From contig CANPIC010000012.1 of NCBI GenBank assembly GCA_947574055.1, positions 1 through 64,000 of the forward strand: DNA of 64,000 bases, in the 5' to 3' direction. The DNA is from an uncultured bacterium (GTDB taxonomy: Bacteria; Bacillota; Clostridia; Lachnospirales; Lachnospiraceae). The notes below the pieces were generated by a model. It did not search any database. It was not told where the DNA came from and was given only the letters and a program-made list of their open reading frames with translations. Made by a program: the position numbers and the translations under genes. Below are positions 1 to 9,804 of the stretch, piece after piece (positions within the stretch are counted from its first letter, which is position 1; every line of letters starts with the position of its first letter).

Positions 1-3000
1 CGGTGATGATTACCATTCCGGAGCCCTGGGCCAATAACTGCACCATGAGCCAGAAAAAACAGGATTTCTATCAGTATTATGCGACCATGATGGAGCCCTG
101 GGACGGACCGGCTTCGATCGTCTTTTCCGATGGGGATATGGTGGGTGCGGTGCTGGACCGCAATGGCCTGCGCCCTTCCCGCTATTATATCACGGACGAT
201 GACCAGCTGATCCTGTCTTCCGAAGTAGGGGTACTGGACATTGCGCCGGCCAGAATCGTCAAAAAGGAGCGTCTCCATCCGGGGAAAATGTTGTTGGTGG
301 ATACTGTGCAGGGGCGGATCATAGATGACGATAGCCTGAAAGAAGCCTATGCTTCCAGACAGCCCTACGGCGAATGGCTGGACAGCAATATGATCACGCT
401 CAAAAGTCTGAAAATCCCCAACAGGCGGGTGCCGGTGTTTACTCAGGAGGAGCGGCAGAGGATGCAGAAAGCCTTTGGCTATACTTATGATGAACTGAGG
501 ACCGGCATCCTGCCCATGGCACTGCAGGGCGGGGAGGCTATTGCAGCCATGGGTGTGGATACGCCGCTTCCGGTTCTGAGCCGGACATACCATCCCCTGT
601 TTCACTATTTCAAACAGTTATTTGCGCAGGTGACCAATCCGCCTATCGACGCCATCCGTGAAGAGGTGGTTACCTCCACCACCGTCTATATTGGCCGGGA
701 AGGCAATGTGCTGGAAGAGACAGCGAAAAACTGCAATATTCTCAAAGTAAACAATCCTATTTTGACCAATACCGATTTGCTGAAAATCAAGTATATGAAG
801 GCAGAAGGGTTTCTGGTGGAAGAAGTGCCGATTCTGTACTATAAAAACACAAGTCTGGAGCGGGCCATAGAGCGTCTGTTTGTGGAAGTGGACCGGGCAT
901 ACAGAGACGGTGCCAATATCATCATTCTCAGTGACCGGGGCGTGGACGAAAATCATGTGGCCATACCGTCTCTGCTGGCTGTCTCGGCTCTTAATGAATA
1001 TCTGGTGCGGACAAAAAAGCGGACAAGCATAGCACTGATTCTGGAATCCGGTGAACCGAGAGAAGTCCATGATTTTGCTACCTTGCTGGGGTATGGTGCC
1101 TGCGCCGTCAATCCGTATCTGGCGCTGGAATCCATCTACGAATTGATTGAGAGTGGGATGCTGGAGAAGGATTACTATGCGGCAGTCGAGGATTATACCC
1201 ATGCGGTACTCCATGGGATTGTGAAAATCGCCTCCAAAATGGGGATTTCCACCATCCAGTCCTATAAGGGTTCGCAGATTTTTGAGGCCATCGGTATCAG
1301 CATGGATGTGATCAATAAATATTTTACCAATACGGTGAGCCGGGTGGGCGGCATCTCCCTGAAAGATATCGAGAGACAGCAGGATACGCTACATTCCGGT
1401 GCATTTGACCCGCTGGGGCTGGAAACGGATCTCACCCTCGACAGTCCCGGCAGTCATAAGATGCGCAGCGGCGGTGAAGAACATCTGTACAATCCGGCCA
1501 CCATCCATCTCCTGCAGGAATCTACGAAGCAGGGGGATTATGAACTGTTCAAACAGTACACGACGCTGGTAAATGCAGAAGACTGTGTGAGAAATCTCCG
1601 GGGGCTGCTGGATTTTCGCTATGCGAAAAAGCCCATTCCCATCGAAGAAGTGGAGAGTGTGGATAAAATCGTCACCCGTTTTAAGACCGGTGCCATGTCC
1701 TATGGTTCCATCTCCCAGGAAGCCCATGAGACGCTGGCGATTGCCATGAACCGGCTCTGCGGCAAGTCCAATTCCGGAGAAGGCGGCGAGGATGTGGAGC
1801 GGCTGCGTCCGGGAGCGGACGGCATCGACCGCTGTTCGGCCATCAAGCAGGTGGCCAGCGGACGGTTTGGCGTGACCAGCCGCTATCTGGTCAGCGCCAA
1901 AGAGATTCAGATCAAGATGGCACAAGGGGCAAAACCGGGCGAAGGCGGCCATCTGCCCGGCGGCAAGGTCTATCCATGGATCGCCAGAACGAGACATTCC
2001 ACGCCGGGGGTGGGCCTGATCTCTCCGCCGCCGCACCATGATATCTATTCCATTGAAGATCTGGCACAGCTTATTTATGACCTTAAAAATGCCAACAGGG
2101 ATGCCCGCATCTCCGTGAAACTGGTGTCCGAGGCCGGTGTGGGCACCGTGGCGGCCGGCGTGGCCAAGGCAGGGGCACAGGTGATCCTGGTATCGGGCTA
2201 TGACGGCGGCACGGGTGCGGCGCCCCGCAGTTCTATCCACAATGCAGGCCTGCCCTGGGAATTGGGGCTGGCGGAAACGCATCAGACGCTGATTATGAAC
2301 GGCCTGCGGGGCAAAGTCCGCATTGAGACGGACGGCAAGCTGATGAGTGGCCGGGATGTAGTCATTGCCGCCATGCTGGGTGCGGAGGAGTTTGGCTTTG
2401 CCACAGCGCCTCTTGTGGCCATGGGTTGCATGATGATGCGTGTCTGCAACCTGGACACCTGTCCTGTGGGGGTGGCCACCCAGAATCCTGCGCTGCGGAG
2501 GAATTTCCGGGGCAAACCGGAATATGTCATGAATTTTATGCGCTTTGTGGCACAGGAAATGCGAGAATATATGGCCAGACTGGGCATCCGCAGCGTGGAT
2601 GAGCTGGTGGGGCGCACAGATCTGCTGATGCGCAGAGAACAGACAGGGCAGCAGGGATACAACCTTGATCTGCACAATATACTGGAAAATCCCTACGCGG
2701 GCGGGCCGGAAAAAGCGATTTTCGATCCGAAACAGGTCTATGATTTTGCACTGGAAAAGACACTGGATGAAAAGGTACTGCTGCGTCGTCTGGGAAAAGC
2801 GCTGGATACAGGAGAAAAGTGCACGCTGGAAGTGGAGGTGGGCAATACGGACCGGGCTTTTGGCACGATCCTGGGCTCTGAGATAACCAGGCGCTTTGGC
2901 GATACGCTGGCGGAGGATACCTGTCATATCATCTGCCGGGGCGCAGGCGGTCAGAGTTTTGGTGCCTTTATTCCCAGAGGCGTTACACTGGATCTGCGCG

Positions 3001-3614
3001 GAGACAGCAATGATTACTTTGGCAAAGGTCTGTCCGGGGGGAAACTGGTTATTGCGCCTCCTGCGGGCAGCCGGTTTCAAGAGGATCAAAATATTATCAT
3101 CGGTAATGTGGCACTCTATGGTGCTACCAGCGGCAAGGCATTTATCTGCGGCGTGGCCGGAGAGCGGTTTGCCGTGCGTAATTCCGGCGCCGTGGCAGTG
3201 GTGGAAGGCGTGGGCGACCATGGCTGTGAATATATGACCGGCGGCCGGGTGGCGGTACTGGGAAAGACAGGCAAAAACTTTGCGGCGGGCATGAGCGGCG
3301 GCATCGCCTATGTGCTGGACGAGGATAACGACCTGTATACACGGATCAATAAGGAGATGGTATCTTCCTCCGAGATCACATCCAAGTATGATGTACTGGA
3401 ATTAAAGGAAATGATCCGGGAACATGTGGCCTGTACCGGCTCCGCAAAAGGCAGACAGATACTTGACAATTTCGGGGAATATCTGCCCGGATTTAAGAAG
3501 ATCATTCCGTATGATTATGACAGAATGTTAAAAACCATTGTACAGATGGAAGAAAAAGGGCTCTCAGCAGAGCAGGCCCAGATCGAAGCATTTTATGTGA
3601 ATATGAAAAAGTAG
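1..3614 (+). CDS. gltB: Glutamate synthase large subunit, 5' truncated by window edge
   Basis: Large (alpha) subunit of NADPH-type glutamate synthase, which makes two glutamates from glutamine and 2-oxoglutarate. The frame is open to the window edge and the first readable residues (ITIPEPW, then RNGLRPSRYY) lie in the late class II glutaminase domain, so roughly 300 residues are missing of the usual ~1500. Visible domains: central domain ~130-420, FMN/TIM-barrel synthase domain ~560-900 with GAMSYGSIS and SNSGEGGED, the 3Fe-4S cysteines in CMMMRVCNLDTC (~809-820), and the GXGXG beta-helix domain ~950-1150. gltD follows after 13 nt, so the two form an operon. Family assignment is secure. Confidence 0.97.
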   Translation, partial: VMITIPEPWANNCTMSQKKQDFYQYYATMMEPWDGPASIVFSDGDMVGAVLDRNGLRPSRYYITDDDQLILSSEVGVLDIAPARIVKKERLHPGKMLLVDTVQGRIIDDDSLKEAYASRQPYGEWLDSNMITLKSLKIPNRRVPVFTQEERQRMQKAFGYTYDELRTGILPMALQGGEAIAAMGVDTPLPVLSRTYHPLFHYFKQLFAQVTNPPIDAIREEVVTSTTVYIGREGNVLEETAKNCNILKVNNPILTNTDLLKIKYMKAEGFLVEEVPILYYKNTSLERAIERLFVEVDRAYRDGANIIILSDRGVDENHVAIPSLLAVSALNEYLVRTKKRTSIALILESGEPREVHDFATLLGYGACAVNPYLALESIYELIESGMLEKDYYAAVEDYTHAVLHGIVKIASKMGISTIQSYKGSQIFEAIGISMDVINKYFTNTVSRVGGISLKDIERQQDTLHSGAFDPLGLETDLTLDSPGSHKMRSGGEEHLYNPATIHLLQESTKQGDYELFKQYTTLVNAEDCVRNLRGLLDFRYAKKPIPIEEVESVDKIVTRFKTGAMSYGSISQEAHETLAIAMNRLCGKSNSGEGGEDVERLRPGADGIDRCSAIKQVASGRFGVTSRYLVSAKEIQIKMAQGAKPGEGGHLPGGKVYPWIARTRHSTPGVGLISPPPHHDIYSIEDLAQLIYDLKNANRDARISVKLVSEAGVGTVAAGVAKAGAQVILVSGYDGGTGAAPRSSIHNAGLPWELGLAETHQTLIMNGLRGKVRIETDGKLMSGRDVVIAAMLGAEEFGFATAPLVAMGCMMMRVCNLDTCPVGVATQNPALRRNFRGKPEYVMNFMRFVAQEMREYMARLGIRSVDELVGRTDLLMRREQTGQQGYNLDLHNILENPYAGGPEKAIFDPKQVYDFALEKTLDEKVLLRRLGKALDTGEKCTLEVEVGNTDRAFGTILGSEITRRFGDTLAEDTCHIICRGAGGQSFGAFIPRGVTLDLRGDSNDYFGKGLSGGKLVIAPPAGSRFQEDQNIIIGNVALYGATSGKAFICGVAGERFAVRNSGAVAVVEGVGDHGCEYMTGGRVAVLGKTGKNFAAGMSGGIAYVLDEDNDLYTRINKEMVSSSEITSKYDVLELKEMIREHVACTGSAKGRQILDNFGEYLPGFKKIIPYDYDRMLKTIVQMEEKGLSAEQAQIEAFYVNMKK

Positions 3615-3627
3615 GAAGGGAAGAGCA

Positions 3628-5118
3628 ATGGGAAAACCAACAGGATTTATGGAATATGCACGGCAGACTTCGAAGGCGGAGCCGCCAAAGACGCGGATAA
3701 AGCATTTTAATGAGTTCCATCTGCATCTTCCGGAAAAAGAGCAGCAGCTCCAGGGGGCACGCTGTATGGAGTGCGGTGTACCCTTTTGCCAGTCCGGCAT
3801 GATGCTGGGCGGTATGACCAGCGGCTGCCCACTGCACAATCTGGTGCCGGAATGGAACGATCTGGTCTATATGGGGAACTGGGAACAGGCGTATAACCGC
3901 CTGAAAAAGACCAACAATTTTCCGGAATTCACATCCAGAGTCTGTCCGGCTCTCTGTGAGCATGCCTGTACCTGTGGGCTGCACGGTGATCCGGTGGCCA
4001 CGAAAGAAAATGAATATGCGATCATTGCGCATGCCTTTGAGCAGGGCTATGTCGTGGCCCATCCGCCCAGAGTGAGAACGGGCAAGAAGGTAGCCATAGT
4101 CGGCAGTGGTCCCTCCGGCCTGGCCACGGCAGATCAGCTCAATAAAAGGGGTCACAGTGTGACGGTATATGAGCGTGCCGACAGACCGGGTGGCCTGTTG
4201 ATGTACGGCATTCCCAATATGAAACTGGGAAAGGAGATCGTGGAGCGCAGAATCAGACTTATGGAAGAAGAGGGCGTTACCTTTGTGACCGGAGTGAATG
4301 TGGGCAAGGATGTCAAGGCGGAGAAACTGCTGCAGGACTTTGACCGGATCGTGCTGGCCTGCGGTGCTTCAAAGCCCCGCGAGATCAAAGCGCCGGGCCG
4401 GGAAGCGGAAGGCATACATTTTGCGGTGGATTTCCTGGCCGCCAATACAAAAAGCCTGCTGGACTCCGGCCTGTCAGATGATGGCTACGTAAGTGCCAGA
4501 GGAAAAAATGTGGTGATCATTGGCGGCGGGGATACGGGAAACGACTGTGTGGGCACCTGTATCCGCCATGGCTGTAAGTCCGTGACGCAGATCGAAATGA
4601 TGCCCAAGGCGCCCGACTGCCGGGCGCAGGACAATCCCTGGCCCCAGTGGCCCAAGGTGTGCAAGACCGATTATGGGCAGGAGGAGGCCATCGCTCTTTT
4701 CGGCCATGATCCCCGTATCTATGAATCGACGGTAAAGGAGTTTAGCAAGGATAAGGACGGGAAACTGACCGGAGTCAGAATCGTCAGGCTGTCCTTGGAA
4801 AAGGAGGAGAATGGCCGGATGGCCATGAAGGAAATACCGGGCAGCGAGCAGGTACTACAAGCGCAGCTTGCGCTGATTGCAGCCGGCTTTGTGGGCAGTG
4901 AGAAATATGTGGCGGATGCCTTTGGCGCGGCTCTGGATGAGAAAGGCCGGATCAAAACCGGGGCCGGCAGTTACCGCACCAGTGTGGAACGTGTCTTTGC
5001 CACAGGCGATATGCGCCGCGGCCAGTCACTGGTCGTATGGGCCATCCGCGAAGGACGGGAGGCTGCCAGAGAGGTGGACGAAAGCCTGATGGGATATGCG
5101 GGCCCGGGCGTGCAGTGA
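3628..5118 (+). CDS. gltD: Glutamate synthase small subunit
   Basis: Beta subunit of glutamate synthase, a flavoprotein that passes electrons from NAD(P)H to the GltB Fe-S/FMN centres. The 496 residues match the family length. The N-terminal cysteine-rich Fe-S domain is seen as [12 protein letters not shown] and [12 protein letters not shown] (residues ~48-125). A FAD Rossmann motif GSGPSGLA lies at ~155 and a second nucleotide-binding GGGDTGNDC at ~300. It starts 13 nt behind gltB with a purine-rich ribosome site (GGAAGGGAAGAG), and a strong terminator follows. GltD-like folds also occur in other oxidoreductases, but the position after gltB settles the call. Confidence 0.97.
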   Translation: MGKPTGFMEYARQTSKAEPPKTRIKHFNEFHLHLPEKEQQLQGARCMECGVPFCQSGMMLGGMTSGCPLHNLVPEWNDLVYMGNWEQAYNRLKKTNNFPEFTSRVCPALCEHACTCGLHGDPVATKENEYAIIAHAFEQGYVVAHPPRVRTGKKVAIVGSGPSGLATADQLNKRGHSVTVYERADRPGGLLMYGIPNMKLGKEIVERRIRLMEEEGVTFVTGVNVGKDVKAEKLLQDFDRIVLACGASKPREIKAPGREAEGIHFAVDFLAANTKSLLDSGLSDDGYVSARGKNVVIIGGGDTGNDCVGTCIRHGCKSVTQIEMMPKAPDCRAQDNPWPQWPKVCKTDYGQEEAIALFGHDPRIYESTVKEFSKDKDGKLTGVRIVRLSLEKEENGRMAMKEIPGSEQVLQAQLALIAAGFVGSEKYVADAFGAALDEKGRIKTGAGSYRTSVERVFATGDMRRGQSLVVWAIREGREAAREVDESLMGYAGPGVQ

Positions 5119-5152
5119 ATGAGAAGGAGCAGAGGTTTGAAAAAAACGGGCG

Positions 5153-5190
5153 AAAGCCCTGCGGCTGCAGCAAAAGCCGCAGGGCTTTTT
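5153..5190 (+). terminator. Rho-independent terminator of gltBD
   Basis: An 11 bp GC-rich stem (5156-5166 with 5175-5185, GCCCTGCGGCT) extends through an A3/T3 pairing and is followed by a T-run. It lies 35 nt after the gltD stop. Confidence 0.93.
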
Positions 5191-5215
5191 CGGACCTGAG
5201 TGATGTTTTTCTGCC

Positions 5216-5599
5216 TCAGGGGGAAGATGCGAGCCAATGCCGGTTTTCCTCACTTTGCCCCCAGGCATCAAGGGCCAGTTCATAAGTATCATTGACCTTG
5301 TACCGGATAGCTGTTAATGCTTCCTTTAACTCGCCCTGTCCGCATTGCAAGGCGGATAGTTCGGATTCGATTGCGGCCAGCCGATTGTTCATGGGCTGAA
5401 ATTTCTCATCCAATTTCCGGTCAAATATTTCATTCAATTTCTGATCCAATTTCTGATCGAATTTCTCGTCAAATTTCTGGTCAAACTTTTCGTCAAACTT
5501 CTGATCGAATTTTAGATCAAATTTTTGATCCAATTTCTCATCAAATGTTTTATCTATCAGATCTGCTATGGCCTGTAGATCTTCTTTGGTCAATGTCAT
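5216..5599 (-). CDS. FDxK tetrad-repeat coiled-coil protein
   Basis: Hypothetical 127-residue protein. Residues ~19-68 are almost only four-residue units [16 protein letters not shown]: a hydrophobic residue every fourth position and alternating charge, expected to form a long amphipathic helix or coiled coil. The C-terminal part (~70-127) is ordinary helical sequence ending in [15 protein letters not shown]. There is no signal peptide or membrane segment. The start has a good AAGGAG site, and a minus-strand promoter lies at 5740-5768. It is a single-gene unit pointing towards gltD. Function unknown; a structural or oligomerising role is only a guess. Confidence 0.8.
   Translation of the reverse strand: MTLTKEDLQAIADLIDKTFDEKLDQKFDLKFDQKFDEKFDQKFDEKFDQKLDQKLNEIFDRKLDEKFQPMNNRLAAIESELSALQCGQGELKEALTAIRYKVNDTYELALDAWGQSEENRHWLASSP
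5411..5547. repeat. Degenerate 12-bp tandem repeat inside the coiled-coil gene
   Basis: About eleven imperfect 12-bp units (type AATTTCTGATCA read on the plus strand) encode the FDxK tetrads. Such a tract can gain or lose units by slippage without changing the reading frame. Confidence 0.85.
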
Positions 5600-5739
5600 A
5601 CTGTCACACTCCTTTTTACGATCATTGAGTTACTGTCATTGAGAATCGCAAGTGCGCCGATGTGCGCATTGTCATTGCCTGATAATCGGCAGGGAAAGTC
5701 TGTGCATCAGGGGCACAGGCTTGTCAGAATTGTTAAAAA

Positions 5740-5768
5740 AGCATACCATAGCCGGGCGGTCATGTCAA
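5740..5768 (-). promoter_or_regulatory. Promoter of the coiled-coil gene
   Basis: Read on the minus strand: -35 TTGACA (5763-5768), 17 bp spacer, -10 TATGCT (5740-5745). An inverted repeat ATGTCAAT (5762-5769) / ATTGACAT (5783-5790) covers the -35 box and may be an operator. The 5600-5925 gap holds no other gene that I can support. Confidence 0.6.
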
Positions 5769-5925
5769 TAAAAGGATCAGAAATTGACATGATAAAGGCG
5801 TACATATCCGGCCACGCACCGGACTACAGGCAAAAGTGTCCGTAAGCGCTGTGGCAACAGAGAATGGCAGGCGTGTAACCAACCTGTTTATTAACTGCGC
5901 TGCGTGGCGGGAAAGTACGATTGTC

Positions 5926-6279
5926 TTATTGTTTTCCTTTTTCCTCCAATGCCTTTAACACCGCGATGGCCAGTCTGATATCCGAATCTTCGGCGCGGAT
6001 CGAATATTCCAAAAGCGTCTTCACACTTTCCCGGCCGGCGGCGCTTTGTACCAGGCATAGCATATCCGTATCCCAGGAAGTCTCCTGCATATTTCCGGAA
6101 AGCAGATAACTCAGCGGGACATGGAAATAGTCTGCAATTTTCTGCAGCTTGTCCTGTTTCGGGGTGGAGCGGCCGCGTTTCCAGTCGCTTAATGTGGCGG
6201 TAGCGATGCCGGTGGCCTTTGACACCTGATAAGACGTGACGCCGGCTTGTGTCAAAAGCTGTTCGTAAATTTCATACAT
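5926..6279 (-). CDS. XRE-family transcriptional regulator
   Basis: A 117-residue DNA-binding protein. The N-terminal helix-turn-helix spans ~5-62 (VTSYQVSKATGIATATLSDW, then KQDKLQKIADYFHVPLSYLL), followed by a ~50-residue helical tail that may dimerise or sense a ligand. It is divergent from the EPS locus, whose promoter starts 47 nt beyond this start codon. Local control of EPS transcription is therefore plausible but inferred from position only. The start is ATG with an AAGGAGC site. Confidence 0.88.
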   Translation of the reverse strand: MYEIYEQLLTQAGVTSYQVSKATGIATATLSDWKRGRSTPKQDKLQKIADYFHVPLSYLLSGNMQETSWDTDMLCLVQSAAGRESVKTLLEYSIRAEDSDIRLAIAVLKALEEKGKQ

Positions 6280-6325
6280 AGTACAAGCTCCTTATTTTCT
6301 TTTGTAAATTTGCATCACAAAAAAC

Positions 6326-6354
6326 TTGACTACATAAGAAATGCGTGATAATAT
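6326..6354 (+). promoter_or_regulatory. Promoter of the EPS locus
   Basis: -35 TTGACT (6326-6331), 17 bp spacer, -10 TAATAT (6349-6354). A 13-bp direct repeat ATAAGAAATGCGT sits in the spacer (6334-6346) and again at 6366-6378, a likely operator pair for the divergent XRE protein. Confidence 0.7.
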
Positions 6355-6651
6355 CAAACACAAGGATAAGAAATGCGTAATCCGATATCATGAAGCAGCC
6401 AAGTGTTTGCAATGTGATTGTTATAATGTCGCGATTACAATATATCACATTTGCGAAATGCTTCCAACCGGAAAATCATGGCAGGGAAAGTCGCCGGAGC
6501 AAAAGGGATTGTCTGTTGCTGACGACTTTCCCGGGGCGGTGGTATACTTGCTGCCTCTGTAGCAGATTTTCAGGGTTGTCTGCAGGCGGGCCGTCAGCGT
6601 GACGGCGTGTGACAAAGGAAAAAATCAATGAAAAGAGAGCGTTGACAGGTG
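6355..6651 (+). other. ~300 nt untranslated leader of the EPS locus
   Basis: No convincing gene. It contains a hairpin with 10-bp arms GGGAAAGTCG (6484-6493) and CGACTTTCCC (6523-6532) and no T-run, so it is not a normal terminator. It could be a leader structure governing read-through into the EPS genes; this is unproven. Confidence 0.4.
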
Positions 6652-8166
6652 ATGGACGAAGAACGGGAGAGAGAAAAAGAGACGTACATAAGGAACGACG
6701 CCGGGGACTGTACGCAGTTGTATGTACAGCTGGCGGCTCCACAGGCAAATGGGGCAGAGATCGATCTGCTGGAGATCGGAGCAAATATGGCAAAGAAAAA
6801 GCGGCTGTACCGGTATATGGCCGTTATCGCGTTATGTGCAGGTATTGTGGCCGGGCTGCTCTGGTGCGCACTGGGGTATATCACGGGGACAGGTGCTTAT
6901 GCAGAAGCGATGATAGCCCTGCAATACGAAGGGATTGAAGAAGGCCTTGACCCGAACGGAGAGGCCCTGGATATCAATATGATCAAGTCACCGGTAGTGA
7001 TCCGCGCAGCTTTGGACAGTCTGGGCGATACGTCCATGGATGTGGAAAAAGTCCGGGAAAATATTGTCATAGAAGGGGTGATCCCGGAAGATGCGGTAGA
7101 GCGGATTACAGCCATAGAGCGTATGGCTGAGAAAGACGCCTCCAATTATGAGCGGATATTGGATGTGTCTTATTTTTCTTCGCAGTATGTAGTCAGGCTG
7201 CATCGCGGTTTGGATCTTACTTCCTCTGAGGCCAGGGAACTGCTTAATGCCATACTGGAGAGTTACAGGGACTGGTTTATGGACACTTATGCGGATGCGT
7301 CGGTGCCGGATCTGACAGTGGAACAGGAGTATGGCAGTTATGACTATGCACAGGCAGTGGATATCATGCAGGCGCAGATTGATATTTTGTCAGACTTTGT
7401 AGCGGAGCGTTGTAAGGAAGCGCCGGATTTCCGTTCCGCAAAGACGGGCTTGTCTTATGGAAATATTCAGGAGTCGCTGCGGATCATAGAAGAGATTGAG
7501 ATGGCGGATCTGTCATCTTATATCGAAGGCAGCGGTGTGACAAGGGACAGGGAGCGGCTGATCGAATATTATGGCTACCGGATCAGGAAATACAGTGCAG
7601 ATCTGCTCGCCCGGCAGACCAGCCTCGGCTTGTTGCAGGGAACGATAGATGCCTATGAAAAAGACCCGCTGGTCATTGTCAGTGGACAGGAGAATATGCG
7701 GACAGTGGGAAAAGCAGATGAATATTATGCGACACTGATCGAACAGAAACTGGAACTTTCGCAAGAGATCGCCAGAAACAGTGCACGACTGGAAGAGACA
7801 AGGCAGCTGCTGGAAGCAGCGGTGCAAAAAGAAAACAAGAATACACAGGCCGAATATGATACAGCGGATCAGATGCGGCAGAGGGCGGCGGAGTCGATCA
7901 TCAGGTGGAATGATCTGATCAGGGAGACCGATCAGGATTATCGGTCACTGACCTATTCCAATGCCGTAAAGACGGTGGTTCCGGCCCGTTATCAGGCGGT
8001 GGAAGGGATGCTGAAGAAACTTCTGATCTGCATGGCCGGTGCGGTGGCACTTGTTATTGTATGCTGGTGTCTGGACGGGCTGCGGATGGAACTTAGACAG
8101 GGAAAGAAGCGGCAAAAAGCGGCGCAGGGCAGGGTAAAAAATGAAGCTGCACAGAAAGAAAGGTAA
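6652..8166 (+). CDS. Polysaccharide co-polymerase / chain-length-type membrane protein
   Basis: Likely Wzz-like regulator of EPS chain length. The protein (504 residues from ATG 6652; a GTG lies just upstream) has a cytoplasmic N-terminus and a membrane helix at ~52-75 (YMAVIALCAGIVAGLLW). Next comes a ~380-residue extracytoplasmic part rich in helices and coiled coil (~210-440), then a second membrane helix near the C-terminus (LLICMAGAVALVIVCWCL) and a basic tail. Two end-proximal helices around a helical loop is the co-polymerase topology. Sequence similarity to classical Wzz is not obvious by eye, so the call rests on topology and first position in the EPS locus. No tyrosine-kinase partner is seen. 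Confidence 0.7.
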   Translation: MDEEREREKETYIRNDAGDCTQLYVQLAAPQANGAEIDLLEIGANMAKKKRLYRYMAVIALCAGIVAGLLWCALGYITGTGAYAEAMIALQYEGIEEGLDPNGEALDINMIKSPVVIRAALDSLGDTSMDVEKVRENIVIEGVIPEDAVERITAIERMAEKDASNYERILDVSYFSSQYVVRLHRGLDLTSSEARELLNAILESYRDWFMDTYADASVPDLTVEQEYGSYDYAQAVDIMQAQIDILSDFVAERCKEAPDFRSAKTGLSYGNIQESLRIIEEIEMADLSSYIEGSGVTRDRERLIEYYGYRIRKYSADLLARQTSLGLLQGTIDAYEKDPLVIVSGQENMRTVGKADEYYATLIEQKLELSQEIARNSARLEETRQLLEAAVQKENKNTQAEYDTADQMRQRAAESIIRWNDLIRETDQDYRSLTYSNAVKTVVPARYQAVEGMLKKLLICMAGAVALVIVCWCLDGLRMELRQGKKRQKAAQGRVKNEAAQKER

Positions 8167-8175
8167 AGGACGGGG

Positions 8176-8853
8176 ATGGAAACAAAAGCTACTTTTTATC
8201 CAAAGACGATGGATTTTCCAAAAGAGGATTTATTGTATGACAGGAAGTCGTTTGCCTTTCGCTTTCTGAAAAGGAGTTTTGATGTAGCAGCGGCTTCTCT
8301 GGGCCTGGTAGTGCTGTCCCCTGTTTTTCTGGCCACTGCGATAGCGATTAAGGCGGATGATCAGGGGCCGGTATTCTTTTCTCAGATGCGGGCGGGGAAA
8401 GACGGCAAAGATTTCAAATTTTATAAGTTTCGCAGCATGTGCACGGATGCGGAGGCATTATTTGAAAAAATGCAGGCACAGAATGAACAGACGGGCAATG
8501 CCTTTAAGATCAAAGACGACCCGCGTATTACCAGGGTGGGGAAATTCATTCGCAAATACAGCATTGATGAACTGCCACAGCTTGTGAATGTGATCAGAGG
8601 GGATATGAGTATCGTAGGACCCCGGCCCATCCTGTCACATCAGATGGCAAAGTGCAGCAGTTATGAAAAACAGCGTCTGCTTGTCAGACCGGGACTCACC
8701 TGTATCTGGCAGATATCAGGCCGTGCGGATATCAAATGGGAGCAGTGGGTGGAACTGGATCTGCAATACATACGGGAAATGAGCCTTTTCAATGATTTAA
8801 AGATTATAGCAAAGACCGTGCCGGTGGTGCTCAAAGGGGACGGCGGGTACTGA
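8176..8853 (+). CDS. Priming sugar-phosphate transferase (undecaprenyl-phosphate sugar phosphotransferase)
   Basis: Bacterial sugar transferase family (PF02397). It transfers a sugar-1-phosphate to undecaprenyl phosphate, the first step of EPS repeat-unit assembly at the inner membrane face. The 225 residues are the short form: one hydrophobic segment at ~37-58 (DVAAASLGLVVLSPVFLATA), then the catalytic domain with FYKFRSM, DDPRITRVGKFIRKYSIDEL, the family signature GDMSIVGPRP and RPGLTCIWQISGR. The larger multi-membrane N-terminus of WbaP-type enzymes is absent. It starts 9 nt after the preceding gene. Sugar specificity cannot be read from sequence. Confidence 0.93.
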   Translation: METKATFYPKTMDFPKEDLLYDRKSFAFRFLKRSFDVAAASLGLVVLSPVFLATAIAIKADDQGPVFFSQMRAGKDGKDFKFYKFRSMCTDAEALFEKMQAQNEQTGNAFKIKDDPRITRVGKFIRKYSIDELPQLVNVIRGDMSIVGPRPILSHQMAKCSSYEKQRLLVRPGLTCIWQISGRADIKWEQWVELDLQYIREMSLFNDLKIIAKTVPVVLKGDGGY

Positions 8854-8890
8854 GTCGCGGCGGCGAGACCGCCATACAAAGGACAGGATC

Positions 8891-9796
8891 ATGAAGATAA
8901 AAGAGGCAGTAAAAAAGGGATATCTGTCGGCAAACGGACAGAGGCTGTTTCGATGGGTGCCGGATAAATGGCTGATTTTTGCTCTGTATACGGCAGCCAC
9001 GGGGAAATTGCCGCACTTGCATCATCCGCTCACATTTAATGAAAAGATACAGTGGATGAAACTATATGATCACAATCCGCTTTATACGATGATTGCGGAT
9101 AAATATGCGGTACGGCAGTATGTAAAAGAGAAAGTGGGAGAAAAATATCTGGTCCCGCTGCTTGGAAAATGGGACAGCCCACTGGAGATAGACTTCCGCG
9201 GACTGCCGCAGCAGTTTGTTCTGAAGTGTAATCACGATTCAGGCGGTGTGGTAATATGCGACGATCGAGATCGCTTCGATCGGGAAGCTGCAATCAAAAA
9301 ACTGCAATACCATTATCGGCACAATCAGTATTATGTCAGCAGGGAATGGGCCTACAAGGATATCAGGAAATGTGTGACAGGCGAAAAATATTTGATTGAT
9401 CAAAAAGTGAAAGAACTGCGGGACTATAAGTTTTTCTGTTTTGGGGGCGTGCCTCAGATCATACAGGTAGATTTTGGAAGGCAGCACATCCATAAACGCA
9501 ATCTGTATACACCTGACTGGCAGTTTCTGGATTTTACCATCAAATGTCCCAATGATCGCAAGGCTGCTATTGAGAAACCGGAAAATCTGGATGAGATGCT
9601 GGAAGTTGCGGCCAAACTGTCCCGTGGGTTTTTGCAGGTCAGAGTGGATCTGTATTCGGTTAACGGGGAGACCTATTTTGGAGAGATGACCCTGTATCAT
9701 GGCGGGGGGATTGAGCCATTTAGTTCGCAGGAATATGCCGTTAAGATGGGGAACTGGATTGATTTGAGTAAGGCATATGGAATACAGAATACGTGA
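8891..9796 (+). CDS. TupA-like ATP-grasp protein
   Basis: Matches the ATP-grasp group often found in capsule and EPS loci (TupA-like, PF14305). Seen: the N-terminal PLTFNEKIQWMKLYD motif, DKYAVRQYV, FVLKCNHDSGG (ATP-binding part, ~115-125), DYKFFCFGG and a C-terminal GETYFGEMTLYHGGG with acidic metal-binding residues. Such enzymes are thought to ligate acids or amino acids to sugars or peptides; the substrate here is unknown. At 301 residues it is full length. The next frame begins at its stop codon. Confidence 0.85.
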   Translation: MKIKEAVKKGYLSANGQRLFRWVPDKWLIFALYTAATGKLPHLHHPLTFNEKIQWMKLYDHNPLYTMIADKYAVRQYVKEKVGEKYLVPLLGKWDSPLEIDFRGLPQQFVLKCNHDSGGVVICDDRDRFDREAAIKKLQYHYRHNQYYVSREWAYKDIRKCVTGEKYLIDQKVKELRDYKFFCFGGVPQIIQVDFGRQHIHKRNLYTPDWQFLDFTIKCPNDRKAAIEKPENLDEMLEVAAKLSRGFLQVRVDLYSVNGETYFGEMTLYHGGGIEPFSSQEYAVKMGNWIDLSKAYGIQNT

Positions 9797-9804
9797 GAGA
9801 GAGC

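Noticed and set aside
1389-3221. 610-codon open frame on the minus strand
   Set aside because: It lies fully inside gltB, has no ribosome site and reads as a His/Cys/Gln-rich shadow of GC-biased codons.
5411-5547. CRISPR array
   Set aside because: The 12-bp repeats are contiguous without spacers and encode an in-frame protein repeat. No CRISPR array or cas gene was found in the window.
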